This document shows, piece by piece, positions 32,842 to 42,490 of a DNA stretch of 64,000 nt (position 1 is its first letter; each line of letters starts with the position of its first letter). The DNA is from Polycyclovorans sp964425915 (GTDB lineage Bacteria; Pseudomonadota; Gammaproteobacteria; Nevskiales; Nevskiaceae): contig CAYROO010000012.1 of the NCBI GenBank assembly GCA_964425915.1, forward strand, positions 1-64,000, written 5' to 3'. A program made the position numbers and the translations under genes. Below the pieces are notes generated by a model. The model searched no databases. It saw nothing but the letters and a program-made list of their open reading frames with translations, and was not told the DNA's origin.

Positions 32842-35800
32842 TGCTGGCCGATGCCGATGCGCGCGCTGAGGCGCTGGACCTGCGGCGGCACATCCTGGCG
32901 GTGGCGCCTGCCGGTTCCGGAAAGACCGGTCTGCTGGTGCAGCGGATGTTGGTGGCCTATGCACAGGTCGACCATCCCGAACAGGTGGTGGCGATCACCT
33001 TCACCAACAAGGCGGCGGCGGAGATTCGCCTGCGGGTACTCGACGCGCTGCAGGCCGCCGTCGAGGCGCCACCAGCGGACGGCTTCGCCCGCCACACCTG
33101 GACCCTGGCCCGCGCCGCGTTGGACCATGCCGAGCAACACGGCTGGGGTCTGCTGCAGCAGCCGGCCCGGATACAGGCCCTCACCATCGACGGCTTCAAC
33201 ACCGCGATTGCGGCGGAGCTGCCCCTGTTCAGCGGGCTGGGTGGCCACACGCGCATCAGCGAAGACGCGCGTGGCCTCACCGAAGCGGCGGTGGAGGCCC
33301 TGTTCGATCGCGCCCTGCAGGCTCAGGCACCGGCCCCGCTGCGGAACGCCGCCAGCGCTTGGTTGCGGGCCACCGGCAATCGCATGGACCGTTTACTCGC
33401 CGCGCTGTGCGGCTTGCTGGAACGGCGCGAGCAATGGATCGACCTGTTGTTCGACGGCGAACCGGATGCGCGGCCACTGGAGCACATCCACTGTGCCGCC
33501 CAACAAGCACTGCGCCAGGCGCTGGGCGCGGCCGATGCCGATGCGCTGGCGCAGCTGGCAGCTGCGGCTCAGGCGGCCAGCGGCCACCCTGCTCTGGCGG
33601 CGACCGCCGGTTTGCGCGCCTGGCCAGCCACCCGTGGCGATGCCTTTGCCGCCTGCAACGCGCTCGCCAACCTGTTGGTGACCGGTCAGGGGACGGCGCG
33701 CAAGCCAGGCGGCATCAACAAGGCCCTCGGCTTCGCCGCGAAGTCCCCGGAAAAGGCGGCGCTGCAGGCCCTGCTTGCCGCCCATGAGGACGACCCCGCA
33801 GTCGCCGACGCCGCCCAGCGGCTGCGGCAGTTGCCGCCGCCCGAGCTACCGGATGCCCTGCGCCAACTGCGGGCGCATCTGCAAACGCTGCTGCATCACC
33901 TGCTGGCAGAGCTGCGCGTCACCATGGGCGCGCGCGGCGAAACCGATTTCACCGAGATCGCCCTGGCGGCGCGGGCTGCGTTGCGACCGGAAGGCGGCTA
34001 CGGCGAGGCGCTGCTGAAGCGCGATGCCCAGCTGCGCCACCTACTGGTCGACGAGATGCAGGACACCTCGGAAGCCCAGATCCGCCTGCTGGAGCAGCTC
34101 ACCAGCGGCTGGCAGACGGGCGACGGTCGCTCGCTGTTTCTGGTCGGCGACCCCCAGCAGTCGATCTACGCCTTCCGCAAGGCCGACGTGCGCCTGTTTC
34201 AGCAGCTGATCGACCAGCGCCGGCTGGGCGGGCTGCCGCTGCACTGTCTGCAGCTGGTCACCAATTTCCGAGCCGACGGCGAGGTGGTGGCCTGGGTGAA
34301 CGCGGCCCTGGCCCCCCGCTTTCCGACACACCCGGTGCGCGACGATGGCGAAGTGGCGTTCTCCCCCAGCGTGGCCGCCCGTCCCGCCATCGGCGGCCGC
34401 GTTCAACTGCAGGGATACGCCCGCCCGGAGGATGCCGCCACCGCGGCGGTGGCGGCCGCCGAGGGCGCGCTGGCGCGTGGCGATACGGTGGCCATCCTGG
34501 CGCGCGGCCGCAGTCATCTGGGCGCGGTCTTGCGCCACCTGCGTCAACGCGGAACCGCCTACAGCTGCGTCGAAATTGATGCCCTGGCCGCACTGCCGGC
34601 GGTACGCGACCTGCTGGCCTGCCTGCGGGCGCTGTGGCACCCCGGCGACACCCTGCACTGGCTGCTGTGGCTGCGCGCACCGTGGATCGGTCTGTCCTGG
34701 GCCGACCTGGTGGCGTTGTCGGCCGGAAAACGCGACTGGCCCTGGCCGCAGCGATTGGCGCAAGCGCCCGACACGCTCAGCACCGACGGTCGCCAGCGGC
34801 TGCAGCGCCTGCGCGAAGTACTGGACGCCAGCGCGCGTGACCCGGCGATCAGCGAGCATCTGTCGCTGCGTGTGCGGACGCTGTTTCACGCCCTGGGCGG
34901 TGCCGCCATCACCCCGCCTGGACAACAGGACGATGTCCGCCGTTGCCTGGCGCTGATCGATACGCACACCGAAGGCGGCAGCCTGCGCGACGAGGCTGCG
35001 TTCGACCGTGCCGTACAGGCGCTTTATGCGCAACCGGCCGCCGGCCGCCTGCAGCTGATGACCATCCATCGCGCCAAAGGCCTGGAGTTCGACACCGTGA
35101 TCCTGGTCGGCTGCGCCCGCATCCCGCGTGCCGAAGCGCGGCCCTTGCTTCATGCGCTGGACACGCCACAGGGGCCCTTGCTGATCCCGGCGCCGCCCGA
35201 CGCACTGCCCGAAGGCGACCCGTGGCACCGCTGGTTCGATTACGCCCAGGGACGGCTGCGTCGCAGCCGCGAATCCGAGGCCCTGCGCCTGCTGTATGTG
35301 GCGCTGACCCGCGCCAAGCGCGACTTGCTGCTGTTTGCCGAGGGTGAGGCTGACGACCCGAATGCGGGACAGCTCAAGCTCCCGAGCCGCAGCCTCGGCG
35401 CGCTGCTCGGGCAGCCCTTCCCACGTCAGGGCGCCGCGCACGATCCCGGCGGCGATCCTCCGCCACCTGATCTGCGCAGCGCACCGCGTGCGCCCCGGCT
35501 GCCGGCGGCGTACGTGCCGGACGCCGACACCCTGCCCCGCTTTCGCCCGCGCGAGCAACGACAGCTCAGGCCCTCCGAGACACTGCTGGAGGGCGGCAGC
35601 CCGGCAGCGCTGGACGAGGACCTCTACGCGCAATCGGTGGGCACGCTGTATCACCAGTCGATGGAACGCATCGCTGAGATCGGGATTACGGCCTGGCAAG
35701 CCGACCCCGACCGGCGGGCGCAGTCGCTGCGGTCTGCGCTATTCCGGCTAGGCGTGTCGCCCCAGCGGGTAGCGCCGGCGCTGGCGCGGATTCTCGACCT

Positions 35801-36167
35801 GGTGTCGCGCAGCCTGGCCAGTCCCATCGGGCGGGCGATGCTCGCCCCCAGGGCCTGGGCCCAAAGCGAGTATCCGCTGGCCGGCGTCGAGGGTGAACGC
35901 TGGGTCAGCGCGGTGCTGGACCGCTGCTTCGAGACCGCTGACAGCCTCTGGGTGGTGGACTACAAAACCACCGCCCATGCGCTGCCGCCGGAGCAGCACG
36001 GCAGCTACGTGGCGACGGCGCGACAGCGATACGCAGCGCAGCTGGCGCGCTATGTCAGCCTGCTGGCCGCCCACCGACCGGGCAAACCGGTGGTGGGCGC
36101 CTTCTACTTCGTTGAGCCCGATCAGCTGGTGGACGCTGAGGGCCGCGCACTGACGCCGCCGGATTGA
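32838..36167 (+). CDS. AddA/UvrD-like helicase-exonuclease
   Basis: This 1109-residue superfamily 1A helicase has Walker A APAGSGKT at 23-30, TFTNKAAAEIR as motif Ia, Walker B VDEMQD with Asp405-Glu406, and YVALTRAKRDLLLF as motif VI. A C-terminal RecB-type nuclease has Asp1028 (VLDRC) and Asp1041-Tyr-Lys1043 (VVDYKTT). The architecture matches AddA, the engine of AddAB recombination complexes. ATG 32838 overlaps the AddB-like stop; ATG 32841 is the alternative. No recC or recD gene is seen here. It converges on dsbC 8 bases away. Confidence 0.9.
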   Translation: MMLADADARAEALDLRRHILAVAPAGSGKTGLLVQRMLVAYAQVDHPEQVVAITFTNKAAAEIRLRVLDALQAAVEAPPADGFARHTWTLARAALDHAEQHGWGLLQQPARIQALTIDGFNTAIAAELPLFSGLGGHTRISEDARGLTEAAVEALFDRALQAQAPAPLRNAASAWLRATGNRMDRLLAALCGLLERREQWIDLLFDGEPDARPLEHIHCAAQQALRQALGAADADALAQLAAAAQAASGHPALAATAGLRAWPATRGDAFAACNALANLLVTGQGTARKPGGINKALGFAAKSPEKAALQALLAAHEDDPAVADAAQRLRQLPPPELPDALRQLRAHLQTLLHHLLAELRVTMGARGETDFTEIALAARAALRPEGGYGEALLKRDAQLRHLLVDEMQDTSEAQIRLLEQLTSGWQTGDGRSLFLVGDPQQSIYAFRKADVRLFQQLIDQRRLGGLPLHCLQLVTNFRADGEVVAWVNAALAPRFPTHPVRDDGEVAFSPSVAARPAIGGRVQLQGYARPEDAATAAVAAAEGALARGDTVAILARGRSHLGAVLRHLRQRGTAYSCVEIDALAALPAVRDLLACLRALWHPGDTLHWLLWLRAPWIGLSWADLVALSAGKRDWPWPQRLAQAPDTLSTDGRQRLQRLREVLDASARDPAISEHLSLRVRTLFHALGGAAITPPGQQDDVRRCLALIDTHTEGGSLRDEAAFDRAVQALYAQPAAGRLQLMTIHRAKGLEFDTVILVGCARIPRAEARPLLHALDTPQGPLLIPAPPDALPEGDPWHRWFDYAQGRLRRSRESEALRLLYVALTRAKRDLLLFAEGEADDPNAGQLKLPSRSLGALLGQPFPRQGAAHDPGGDPPPPDLRSAPRAPRLPAAYVPDADTLPRFRPREQRQLRPSETLLEGGSPAALDEDLYAQSVGTLYHQSMERIAEIGITAWQADPDRRAQSLRSALFRLGVSPQRVAPALARILDLVSRSLASPIGRAMLAPRAWAQSEYPLAGVEGERWVSAVLDRCFETADSLWVVDYKTTAHALPPEQHGSYVATARQRYAAQLARYVSLLAAHRPGKPVVGAFYFVEPDQLVDAEGRALTPPD

Positions 36168-36175
36168 TCCCGGCG

Positions 36176-37000
36176 TCAGCCGCCCTGCGGTGCGGCGCCG
36201 GCCTGCTGGGCCTGCAGCGCCCGCATCGCGAACTGCGCCGCCAGTGAACTGGCCGGGACATAGCCGTTGACGGTCTCACCGTCCGGCAACACGATCAGCG
36301 GCGTGCCACGCAGGCCGATCTCCTTGCCAAGCTGATACTCGCGCAGCACCGGGTTGTCGCAATCGCCCTTACCGGCAACGGCTTCCCCGGCCTTGGCCTG
36401 GGTCAAGCTGGCTTTGCGATCCTCAGCGCACCACACGGCCTCCGCCTTGCGGAAGGACTCGGTGCCGGGGCCAGAGCGCGGATAGAACACGTACTGCACA
36501 CCGATCCCGAGCTTGTTGTAGTCGCCGATTTCGCGATGCATCTTGCGGCAGTAGCCGCAGTCGATGTCGGTGAACACGGTGATCACGTTCTGGGCGTTGT
36601 CGGGCACGAAACGGATCATGTTCTCCTCGCCCAATTCATCCAGCAGCGCCAGGCGCATGGACTTGCGGCTGCCTTCGGTGAGGGCTTCGCCGGTCTGCAG
36701 GTCGAGCAGATCCCCGTAGACCATGAAACGCCCGTCAGCGGTCACATAGGCGAACTCACTGCCCCAGCGCGCCTCCAACATCCCGGGCGCCGCCGCTGCG
36801 CTGAGGCTGTCCGGCGGTGTCCCCACCAGGGCTTCCAGGCGTGCGCGGAGTTCGGGTTGGGCATCCGGCGGGAGCGCATTGGCGTCGGTCGCTGAAGATG
36901 GCGCAGGGGGTGTCTTGGCAGCCTCGGGCAGGGGTTCGGCGCAGGCACCCAGGACCAGGACGGACAGGCCGATCAGGCCAGGACGGAGATGACGAAACAT
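36176..37000 (-). CDS. dsbC: DsbC-like thiol:disulfide interchange lipoprotein
   Basis: This 274-residue protein is a DsbC-type disulfide isomerase with redox motif CGYC at 148-151 and the cis-proline loop GTPLIVLPDG. The dimerisation-type N-terminal domain precedes the thioredoxin fold. Unlike E. coli DsbC it has a lipobox (LVLGAC, Cys20) and a Pro/Ala-rich linker, so it is likely membrane-anchored. A second Cys pair (WCAED...GDCDNP) is structural. It lies 68 bases downstream of xerD, as in other gammaproteobacteria (xerD-dsbC). Confidence 0.9.
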   Translation of the reverse strand: MFRHLRPGLIGLSVLVLGACAEPLPEAAKTPPAPSSATDANALPPDAQPELRARLEALVGTPPDSLSAAAAPGMLEARWGSEFAYVTADGRFMVYGDLLDLQTGEALTEGSRKSMRLALLDELGEENMIRFVPDNAQNVITVFTDIDCGYCRKMHREIGDYNKLGIGVQYVFYPRSGPGTESFRKAEAVWCAEDRKASLTQAKAGEAVAGKGDCDNPVLREYQLGKEIGLRGTPLIVLPDGETVNGYVPASSLAAQFAMRALQAQQAGAAPQGG

Positions 37001-37068
37001 GCGCGAGACTCACGAATTGATGATGGTGACCAGTATGACACCGGCCCGCCGCAGAAGTGTCCTGCAGG

Positions 37069-37992
37069 CTAGGCCCGCGGATGGTGGGCGGCGTGCAGGC
37101 GGGCCAGCCGCGCCTGCGCCACATGCGTGTAGATCTGGGTGGTGGAGAGATCGGCATGTCCCAACAGGCGCTGGACACTGCGCAGGTCGGCACCATGGTT
37201 GAGCAGGTGGGTGGCGAAGGCATGTCGCAGCGTATGCGGCGAAAGGCGGCCGGAAATACCCGCCTGGCGCGCATGCTCGCGCAAACGCTGCCAGAAGTTC
37301 TGTCGGGTCATGGCGTCGCCGCGTCGGGACAGGAAGACCACATCCTCGGTGCCCGTCGCCTGCAGCAGCGGCCGTGACTGGCGCAGGTAGCGCGCCAGCC
37401 ACTCGCCCGCCCACTCGCCCACCGGCACCAACCGTTCTTTGCCGCCCTTGCCCAGCACCTGCACCAGGCCGCGCGCCAGATTGAGCCGGGCCATCGGCAG
37501 TTGCACCAGCTCGCTGACCCGCAGCCCGCAGCCGTACATCAGCTCAAGCATGGCGCGGTCCCGAAGGCCGAGCGGGTCTTCGACATTCGGGGCCTCCAGC
37601 AGCCGGGTGACGTCCGCCTCCTCCAGGCTGCGCGGCAGCCGACGCCCCAGGCGCGGCATCTCGATCCGCGCGGTAGGGTCATCACTCCGCTGCCCTTCGG
37701 CCACCAAACCGCGGAAGAACTGCCGCAGCGCCGACAACCGTCGCGCCTGGGTCCGAGGGCCGGCCTGCCCCCCGACGGCCGCCAGCCACTGGCGCAGATC
37801 GGCCTCGGCTGCCGCCACCATCAGCACGCCCCGCGGGCTCAGCCAGCGTGCCAGCAGCAGCAGGTCCGAGCGATAACTGGCCTGCGTGTTGGCGGCGGCA
37901 CCGCGCTCCAGCCACAGCTGGTCAATGAAGCGGTCGATGGCCGCCTGATCTTCTGCAGCGGCGGCAGGGGCATCCTTGGGCGCGCGGGGCAT
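37069..37992 (-). CDS. xerD: site-specific tyrosine recombinase XerD
   Basis: XerD, with XerC, resolves chromosome dimers at dif. The protein is 307 residues. Catalytic residues visible are Arg158, Lys182, His253-x-x-Arg256 (HTLRHA), His279 and nucleophile Tyr288 (IYTH). The N-terminal core-binding domain is present. The order xerD-dsbC supports XerD over XerC or an integrase, and there are no mobile-element neighbours. It is divergent from the acyltransferase gene. Confidence 0.93.
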   Translation of the reverse strand: MPRAPKDAPAAAAEDQAAIDRFIDQLWLERGAAANTQASYRSDLLLLARWLSPRGVLMVAAAEADLRQWLAAVGGQAGPRTQARRLSALRQFFRGLVAEGQRSDDPTARIEMPRLGRRLPRSLEEADVTRLLEAPNVEDPLGLRDRAMLELMYGCGLRVSELVQLPMARLNLARGLVQVLGKGGKERLVPVGEWAGEWLARYLRQSRPLLQATGTEDVVFLSRRGDAMTRQNFWQRLREHARQAGISGRLSPHTLRHAFATHLLNHGADLRSVQRLLGHADLSTTQIYTHVAQARLARLHAAHHPRA

Positions 37993-38032
37993 GGCCTATC
38001 ATACGGTGCGTTCCAATCCTGCTGGAGTTCCC

Positions 38033-38758
38033 TTGCAGCACGCGATGTATGCGGCCGTGGCCGCGCCCGTGTTCGCGGTGGTGTTGTTCCTGCTGTGCTG
38101 TCCGCTGATCGTCGCCCTGCCTACCTTGCCGCTGCGCCGGGCGATGGGGCGCCTGTCGGTGCGTATCAGCCTGGGCGCCATCGCGGTCCCCATCCGGGTA
38201 CGCGGCCAGGGGCACCTGCCGACCGGCCCCTGTGTGGCGGTGGCCAACCACGCCAGTTACCTGGATGGCCTGGTGCTGACGGCTGCCCTACCCGGACGCT
38301 TCACCTTCATGGTGCAGGACGGCGCGGCACGCTGGCCGGTGGTCGGCTTCATCCTGCGCCGCATGGGGGTGAGCTTCGTCAACCGCACGGCGGTACGGGA
38401 AGGGGCCCGTCAGACGCGGGCGCTGATGAAACGTCTGGGCGGTGGTGAATCGCTCGCGGTGTTCGCCGAAGGCACCTTTGAGGATACGCCGGGGCTGTTG
38501 CCCTTCAAGACCGGCGCCTTCCTGTTGGCAGCGCGCGCCGGCGTCCCGGTGGTGCCGGTGGTGATTCGCGGCACCCGCCGCCTGCTCGGCGGCGGACGCC
38601 TGAGCCTGCGTTGGTCGCAGGTGACCGTGGAGATCCTGCCCCCGCTGGTCCCGTCCGGCACCGACCGCGCTGACATCGCTGTGCTGCGGGATGCCGCGCG
38701 GGCAGCCATCGCCCAGCGCTGTGGCGAACCGGACCTTGTCGCCGAGCTGGTCGATTGA
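38033..38758 (+). CDS. 1-acylglycerol-3-phosphate acyltransferase family protein (PlsC-like)
   Basis: This 241-residue membrane acyltransferase has the HX4D motif NHASYLD and the FAEGTF block (usual FPEGT), with a hydrophobic N-terminal helix. It probably acylates lysophosphatidic acid or a related lysolipid. I chose TTG 38033 because a GGAG site lies about 5 bases upstream; ATG 38045 is the other candidate. It has no obvious operon partner. Whether it is the main PlsC or a paralogue cannot be told. Confidence 0.85.
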   Translation: MQHAMYAAVAAPVFAVVLFLLCCPLIVALPTLPLRRAMGRLSVRISLGAIAVPIRVRGQGHLPTGPCVAVANHASYLDGLVLTAALPGRFTFMVQDGAARWPVVGFILRRMGVSFVNRTAVREGARQTRALMKRLGGGESLAVFAEGTFEDTPGLLPFKTGAFLLAARAGVPVVPVVIRGTRRLLGGGRLSLRWSQVTVEILPPLVPSGTDRADIAVLRDAARAAIAQRCGEPDLVAELVD

Positions 38759-38870
38759 TGCACCGCACAAATCGCCCCCGGGAGGCTATCCTAGCGGTCC
38801 ACCCCCGCCCCTGATGCGCCTGTGACCGATCCCGCTGACCTCCTGCTGCGGCCCCTGTCGGCCCACTGCC

Positions 38871-40202
38871 ATGCGCCATCGCGTAATGCGGCATAGCCTG
38901 GGCCCTCAGCCCTGGCGCAACTGGTCAGGGACGGTGGAATGCGAGCCCGCCCACCGCGCCTTCCCGGTGACCCTGGAAGAGGTGCAGTCGGAGCTGTTGC
39001 GCTGTACCGAAGAGGGCGAGCGGGTCCGGGTGGTGGGCCATGGTCACGCCTTTACCCCGCTGTGCCACAGCGACGAAAACCTGATGTCGCTGGACCGCTT
39101 TACCGGCATCGAGTCGGTGGATCTCACCGAGAAGCGCGTGTGGGTGCGAGCGGGAACCCGCCTGCATCGCCTGGGCGAGCTGCTATCGGCGCGCGGATTG
39201 GCGCTGGATCTCTACAGCGGCAGCAAGCAGCAGACCGTGGCGGGCGCCATCTCCAGCGGCGCGCATGGCAGCGGCCGCGATGTTGGCAGCCTGGCAACCT
39301 TGGTCACCGGTCTGCGCATGGTGATGGCGGATGGCTCGGTGCGCAGCTTCAACGCAGCGGACGGCGAGATCTTCGATGCTGTGCGGCTGTCGCTTGGCGC
39401 GCTGGGGGTGATCACCCATGTGGAACTCGCCTGTCGTGACCGCTACCGTCTGGAAGTGCGGCGACGGCGCACTACGCTGCCGGCGGTGATGAACGACATT
39501 GAGCGTCTGCGACGTCAGCATCGACATCTCAGCTTCTATTGGTATCCGTTTACCCAGCACGTGCAGGTGATCACGCGTGACGAAACGCCGAAGCCGGTAA
39601 CCCGTGTACCGGCGCAGCGATTCGTCCAGGATGTGCTGACCGACAACGTGATGGGCTGGGGGCTGTCGCGCATGACCCGGCGGGTGCCGCTCATGGCCGA
39701 GCGCAGCAGCCGTCTGGCCACCCGAGGTCTGCGCGACCATTCCTGGGTAGCCGAAGCGCACGATGCCTTCGCCGCGCCGCGCTGGGTGCGGTACGTCGAG
39801 TCCGAGTACGCCGTGCCGGTGGCCAACCTGGCGCTGGTGCTGCGGCAGATGCAGCGGTTGATTGATGCCCTGCAGTTCCGGGTGCACCTGCCGGTCACCG
39901 TGCGCTTCGCGCCCGCGGACACGCTGTGGCTGTCGCCGGCCTACGGTCGCGATGTCGCCTACATCGCCATTCACATGGCCCACGGCATGCCCCATCAGGA
40001 TTATTTTGCGGCGATGGGCGACCTGTTCGATCGTCATGGCGGCCGCCCCCATTGGGGCAAGCTGCACGACAAGCGCGCCCGGGAGCTGCGCCAGCTGTAT
40101 CCGCGCTTCCAGGACTTCCTCGACCTGCGTCGAAGCTTCGACCCGCGCGGCGTCCTTCTCAACCGCTATCTCAGTCAGATGCTGGACGTGCCGGAACGAT
40201 GA
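38871..40202 (+). CDS. FAD-linked aldonolactone oxidase (ALO/GULO family)
   Basis: This 443-residue VAO-type flavoprotein has an N-terminal FAD domain with VVGHGHAFTPL and SGAHGSGRDVG, and a C-terminal ALO domain with HWGK, the signature of gulonolactone and D-arabinono-1,4-lactone oxidases. It probably oxidises a sugar lactone or related polyol with oxygen or a dye. The substrate is not known. Its stop overlaps zapE by ATGA, an unexpected pairing. It starts at ATG 38871 after 112 non-coding bases. Confidence 0.85.
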   Translation: MRHRVMRHSLGPQPWRNWSGTVECEPAHRAFPVTLEEVQSELLRCTEEGERVRVVGHGHAFTPLCHSDENLMSLDRFTGIESVDLTEKRVWVRAGTRLHRLGELLSARGLALDLYSGSKQQTVAGAISSGAHGSGRDVGSLATLVTGLRMVMADGSVRSFNAADGEIFDAVRLSLGALGVITHVELACRDRYRLEVRRRRTTLPAVMNDIERLRRQHRHLSFYWYPFTQHVQVITRDETPKPVTRVPAQRFVQDVLTDNVMGWGLSRMTRRVPLMAERSSRLATRGLRDHSWVAEAHDAFAAPRWVRYVESEYAVPVANLALVLRQMQRLIDALQFRVHLPVTVRFAPADTLWLSPAYGRDVAYIAIHMAHGMPHQDYFAAMGDLFDRHGGRPHWGKLHDKRARELRQLYPRFQDFLDLRRSFDPRGVLLNRYLSQMLDVPER

Positions 40203-41290
40203 GTCGGCCGCCGTCCCCGGCTGCTCGTTATGCGGCCGATCTGCAACAGCCCGGCTTCGTCCAGGACGCTGCACAGGCCGCAGCGGTGGCGGAACTGGAG
40301 GCGGTCTACCAGGCGCTGCTGGCCGCTCCGCCTGCGCGCAACCTGCTGGGGCGGCGCAAGCGCCCCTGGCCGCCGGTTCGCGGACGCTATCTGTGGGGCG
40401 GGGTCGGTCGCGGCAAGACCTATCTGATGGATGCCTTCTTCGACGCCCTGCCGTTCTCGGCCAAACGCCGCACCCATTTCCATCGGTTCATGCTGGACGT
40501 GCATGCACGACGCCAGGCCTATCCCGACACCGCAGACCCGCTGCTGCGGGTCGCTGCCGACATCGCCGCGGAAACCCGAGTGCTCTGTTTCGACGAATTT
40601 TTCGTCTCCGACATTGCGGATGCGATGATTCTGGGGCGCCTGTTCGAAGCGCTGTTCGCCGAGGGCATTTGCCTGATCGCTACCAGCAACATTCCGCCGG
40701 ACCGGCTCTACCTGAATGGGCTGCAGCGACAGCATTTCCTACCGGCCATCGAGACGCTGAAGCGGCACGTCACCGTAATCAATGTCGACGGCGGCGTCGA
40801 TTACCGCCTGCGCACCTTGACCCAGACCGAGATCTACCATCATCCCTGTGACGCGGCTGCCGAAGCCAACCTGGCGCAATGGTTCGCGCAGCTGGCCCCG
40901 GATGCCGGGCACGCCGACCTGGCCATCACCCTGCACGATCGCCCGGTGCTGGCGCGCCGCCTGGCCGATGGCGTGGCCTGGTTCGATTTCGCTGCCCTCT
41001 GCGAAGGTCCGCGCAGCGTAGCTGATTACATTGAACTGGCCCGCACCCATCACACGGTCCTGCTGTCGCGGGTGCCGTGCCTGGGCGTGGACGGTGAGGA
41101 CCCCGCGCGACGCTTCATCCATCTGGTCGACGAGTTCTACGACCGCGGCGTCAAGCTGGTGCTCGCCGCCGCGGTGCCGCTCACCGAACTCTACGGTGGC
41201 GAACGCCTCCGCTTCGAGTTCGAACGGACGCGCTCACGCCTGCTGGAAATGCAATCGGCGGAGTATCTGGCCCGTCCACACCTGCCCTGA
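40199..41290 (+). CDS. zapE: cell division protein ZapE (AFG1-like ATPase)
   Basis: This 363-residue AFG1-like ATPase is known in E. coli to destabilise FtsZ rings late in constriction. Walker A is GGVGRGKTYL and Walker B is LCFDEFFVSD, followed by a TSNIPP sensor region. The length suits the family. The ATG at 40199 overlaps the oxidase stop. The gene is followed by dacA after 56 bases on the same strand, so a cell-wall/division cluster is plausible. Confidence 0.93.
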   Translation: MSRPPSPAARYAADLQQPGFVQDAAQAAAVAELEAVYQALLAAPPARNLLGRRKRPWPPVRGRYLWGGVGRGKTYLMDAFFDALPFSAKRRTHFHRFMLDVHARRQAYPDTADPLLRVAADIAAETRVLCFDEFFVSDIADAMILGRLFEALFAEGICLIATSNIPPDRLYLNGLQRQHFLPAIETLKRHVTVINVDGGVDYRLRTLTQTEIYHHPCDAAAEANLAQWFAQLAPDAGHADLAITLHDRPVLARRLADGVAWFDFAALCEGPRSVADYIELARTHHTVLLSRVPCLGVDGEDPARRFIHLVDEFYDRGVKLVLAAAVPLTELYGGERLRFEFERTRSRLLEMQSAEYLARPHLP

Positions 41291-41346
41291 AGATCACGGG
41301 GGTACACTGTGCGCTTCCGCCCCTGAAGCCGCGAGGTCCGCTGTAC

Positions 41347-42480
41347 ATGATGCGTCGCCTGCTTGCCGCCCTGATCACCAGCACCCTGCCCCTGATGGCG
41401 CAGGCCAACACTGTCCCGGAACCCCCGGAGGTCGAAGCCAGCAGCTATGTCCTGATGGATTTCCACAGTGGCCAGATCCTCGCCGAGAAAGCGGGCGACT
41501 TGCCGGTGGAGCCGGCCAGCATCACCAAGGTGATGACGGTCTACGTGGCCTTCGATGAACTCAAGGCGGGTCATATCCAGCTCGACGACGAGGTGTTGAT
41601 CAGCGAGAAAGCCTGGCGCAGCGAAGGCTCGCGGTCGTTCGTCGAAGTCGGCAAGCGGGTGCGACTGGAAGACCTGCTGCACGGCATCATCATCCAGTCG
41701 GGCAACGACGCCAGCATTGCGCTGGCTGAGCACATCGCCGGTGACGAGAGCGTGTTCGCACAGCTGATGAACAAGCACGCCAAGCGACTGGGCATGAAGA
41801 ACACCTACTTCACCAACTCCAGCGGCCTGCCCGATCCCGAACTGAAGACCACGGCGCACGACATCGCGCTGTTGTCGCAGGCCCTGATCCGTGACTTCCC
41901 CGACCTCTATCCCTGGTTCAAGGACACCGAGTTCATCTACAACGGCATTCGTCAGCGCAACCGCAACCAGCTGCTCTACGAAGACCGCACCGTGGACGGC
42001 ATCAAGACCGGCCACACCAATGCGGCGGGCTACTGCCTGGCCGCCAGCGCCATCCGCGACAGCCGTCGCCTGATCACCGTGGTGATGGGCACCGACAGCC
42101 CGCGGGCGCGCACGCAGGCCTCCCGCGCCTTGCTCGAGTACGGCTACCGTTTCTTCGAGACCGCCCAGCTGTTCGGGGCGGACAAGCCGGTGGACACGCT
42201 TCGTGTCTACAAGGGCGCGGTGGACAGCGTCGCGGTCGGCGTGACCGCGCCGATCGCCCTGTCCTTGCCGCGGGATGCGGGTGAGCGGCTGCAGGTCCAG
42301 CACACGATCGAAGGCGCCCTGGAGGCACCGCTGGCCGCCGGCCAGGCGATTGGCACGCTGTCGGTGTCACTGGATGGCAAGACCCTGGCCAGCGAGCCTC
42401 TGGTGACGCTTGCCGCGGTGCCGGAAGGGTCGCTGTGGCAGCGCGCGGCGGACACTGTGCGCCTGTGGTTGGCCGACTGA
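41347..42480 (+). CDS. dacA: D-alanyl-D-alanine carboxypeptidase (PBP5/6 family)
   Basis: DacA trims the terminal D-Ala from peptidoglycan pentapeptides in the periplasm. The 377-residue protein has a signal peptide ending near QANT, SxxK Ser58-Ile-Thr-Lys61 (PASITK), SGN at 118-120 and KTG at 220-222. The C-terminus ends in WQRAADTVRLWLAD, an amphipathic membrane anchor. It is followed by lipB after 10 bases; in E. coli ybeD lies between these two, and it is absent here. Confidence 0.95.
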   Translation: MMRRLLAALITSTLPLMAQANTVPEPPEVEASSYVLMDFHSGQILAEKAGDLPVEPASITKVMTVYVAFDELKAGHIQLDDEVLISEKAWRSEGSRSFVEVGKRVRLEDLLHGIIIQSGNDASIALAEHIAGDESVFAQLMNKHAKRLGMKNTYFTNSSGLPDPELKTTAHDIALLSQALIRDFPDLYPWFKDTEFIYNGIRQRNRNQLLYEDRTVDGIKTGHTNAAGYCLAASAIRDSRRLITVVMGTDSPRARTQASRALLEYGYRFFETAQLFGADKPVDTLRVYKGAVDSVAVGVTAPIALSLPRDAGERLQVQHTIEGALEAPLAAGQAIGTLSVSLDGKTLASEPLVTLAAVPEGSLWQRAADTVRLWLAD

Positions 42481-42490
42481 TGTTGCCCGC

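Noticed and set aside
34041..35699. 552-residue open frame antisense to the AddA-like gene
   Set aside because: A shadow of a strongly supported helicase-nuclease; low-complexity Gln/Gly/Arg content and no domain.
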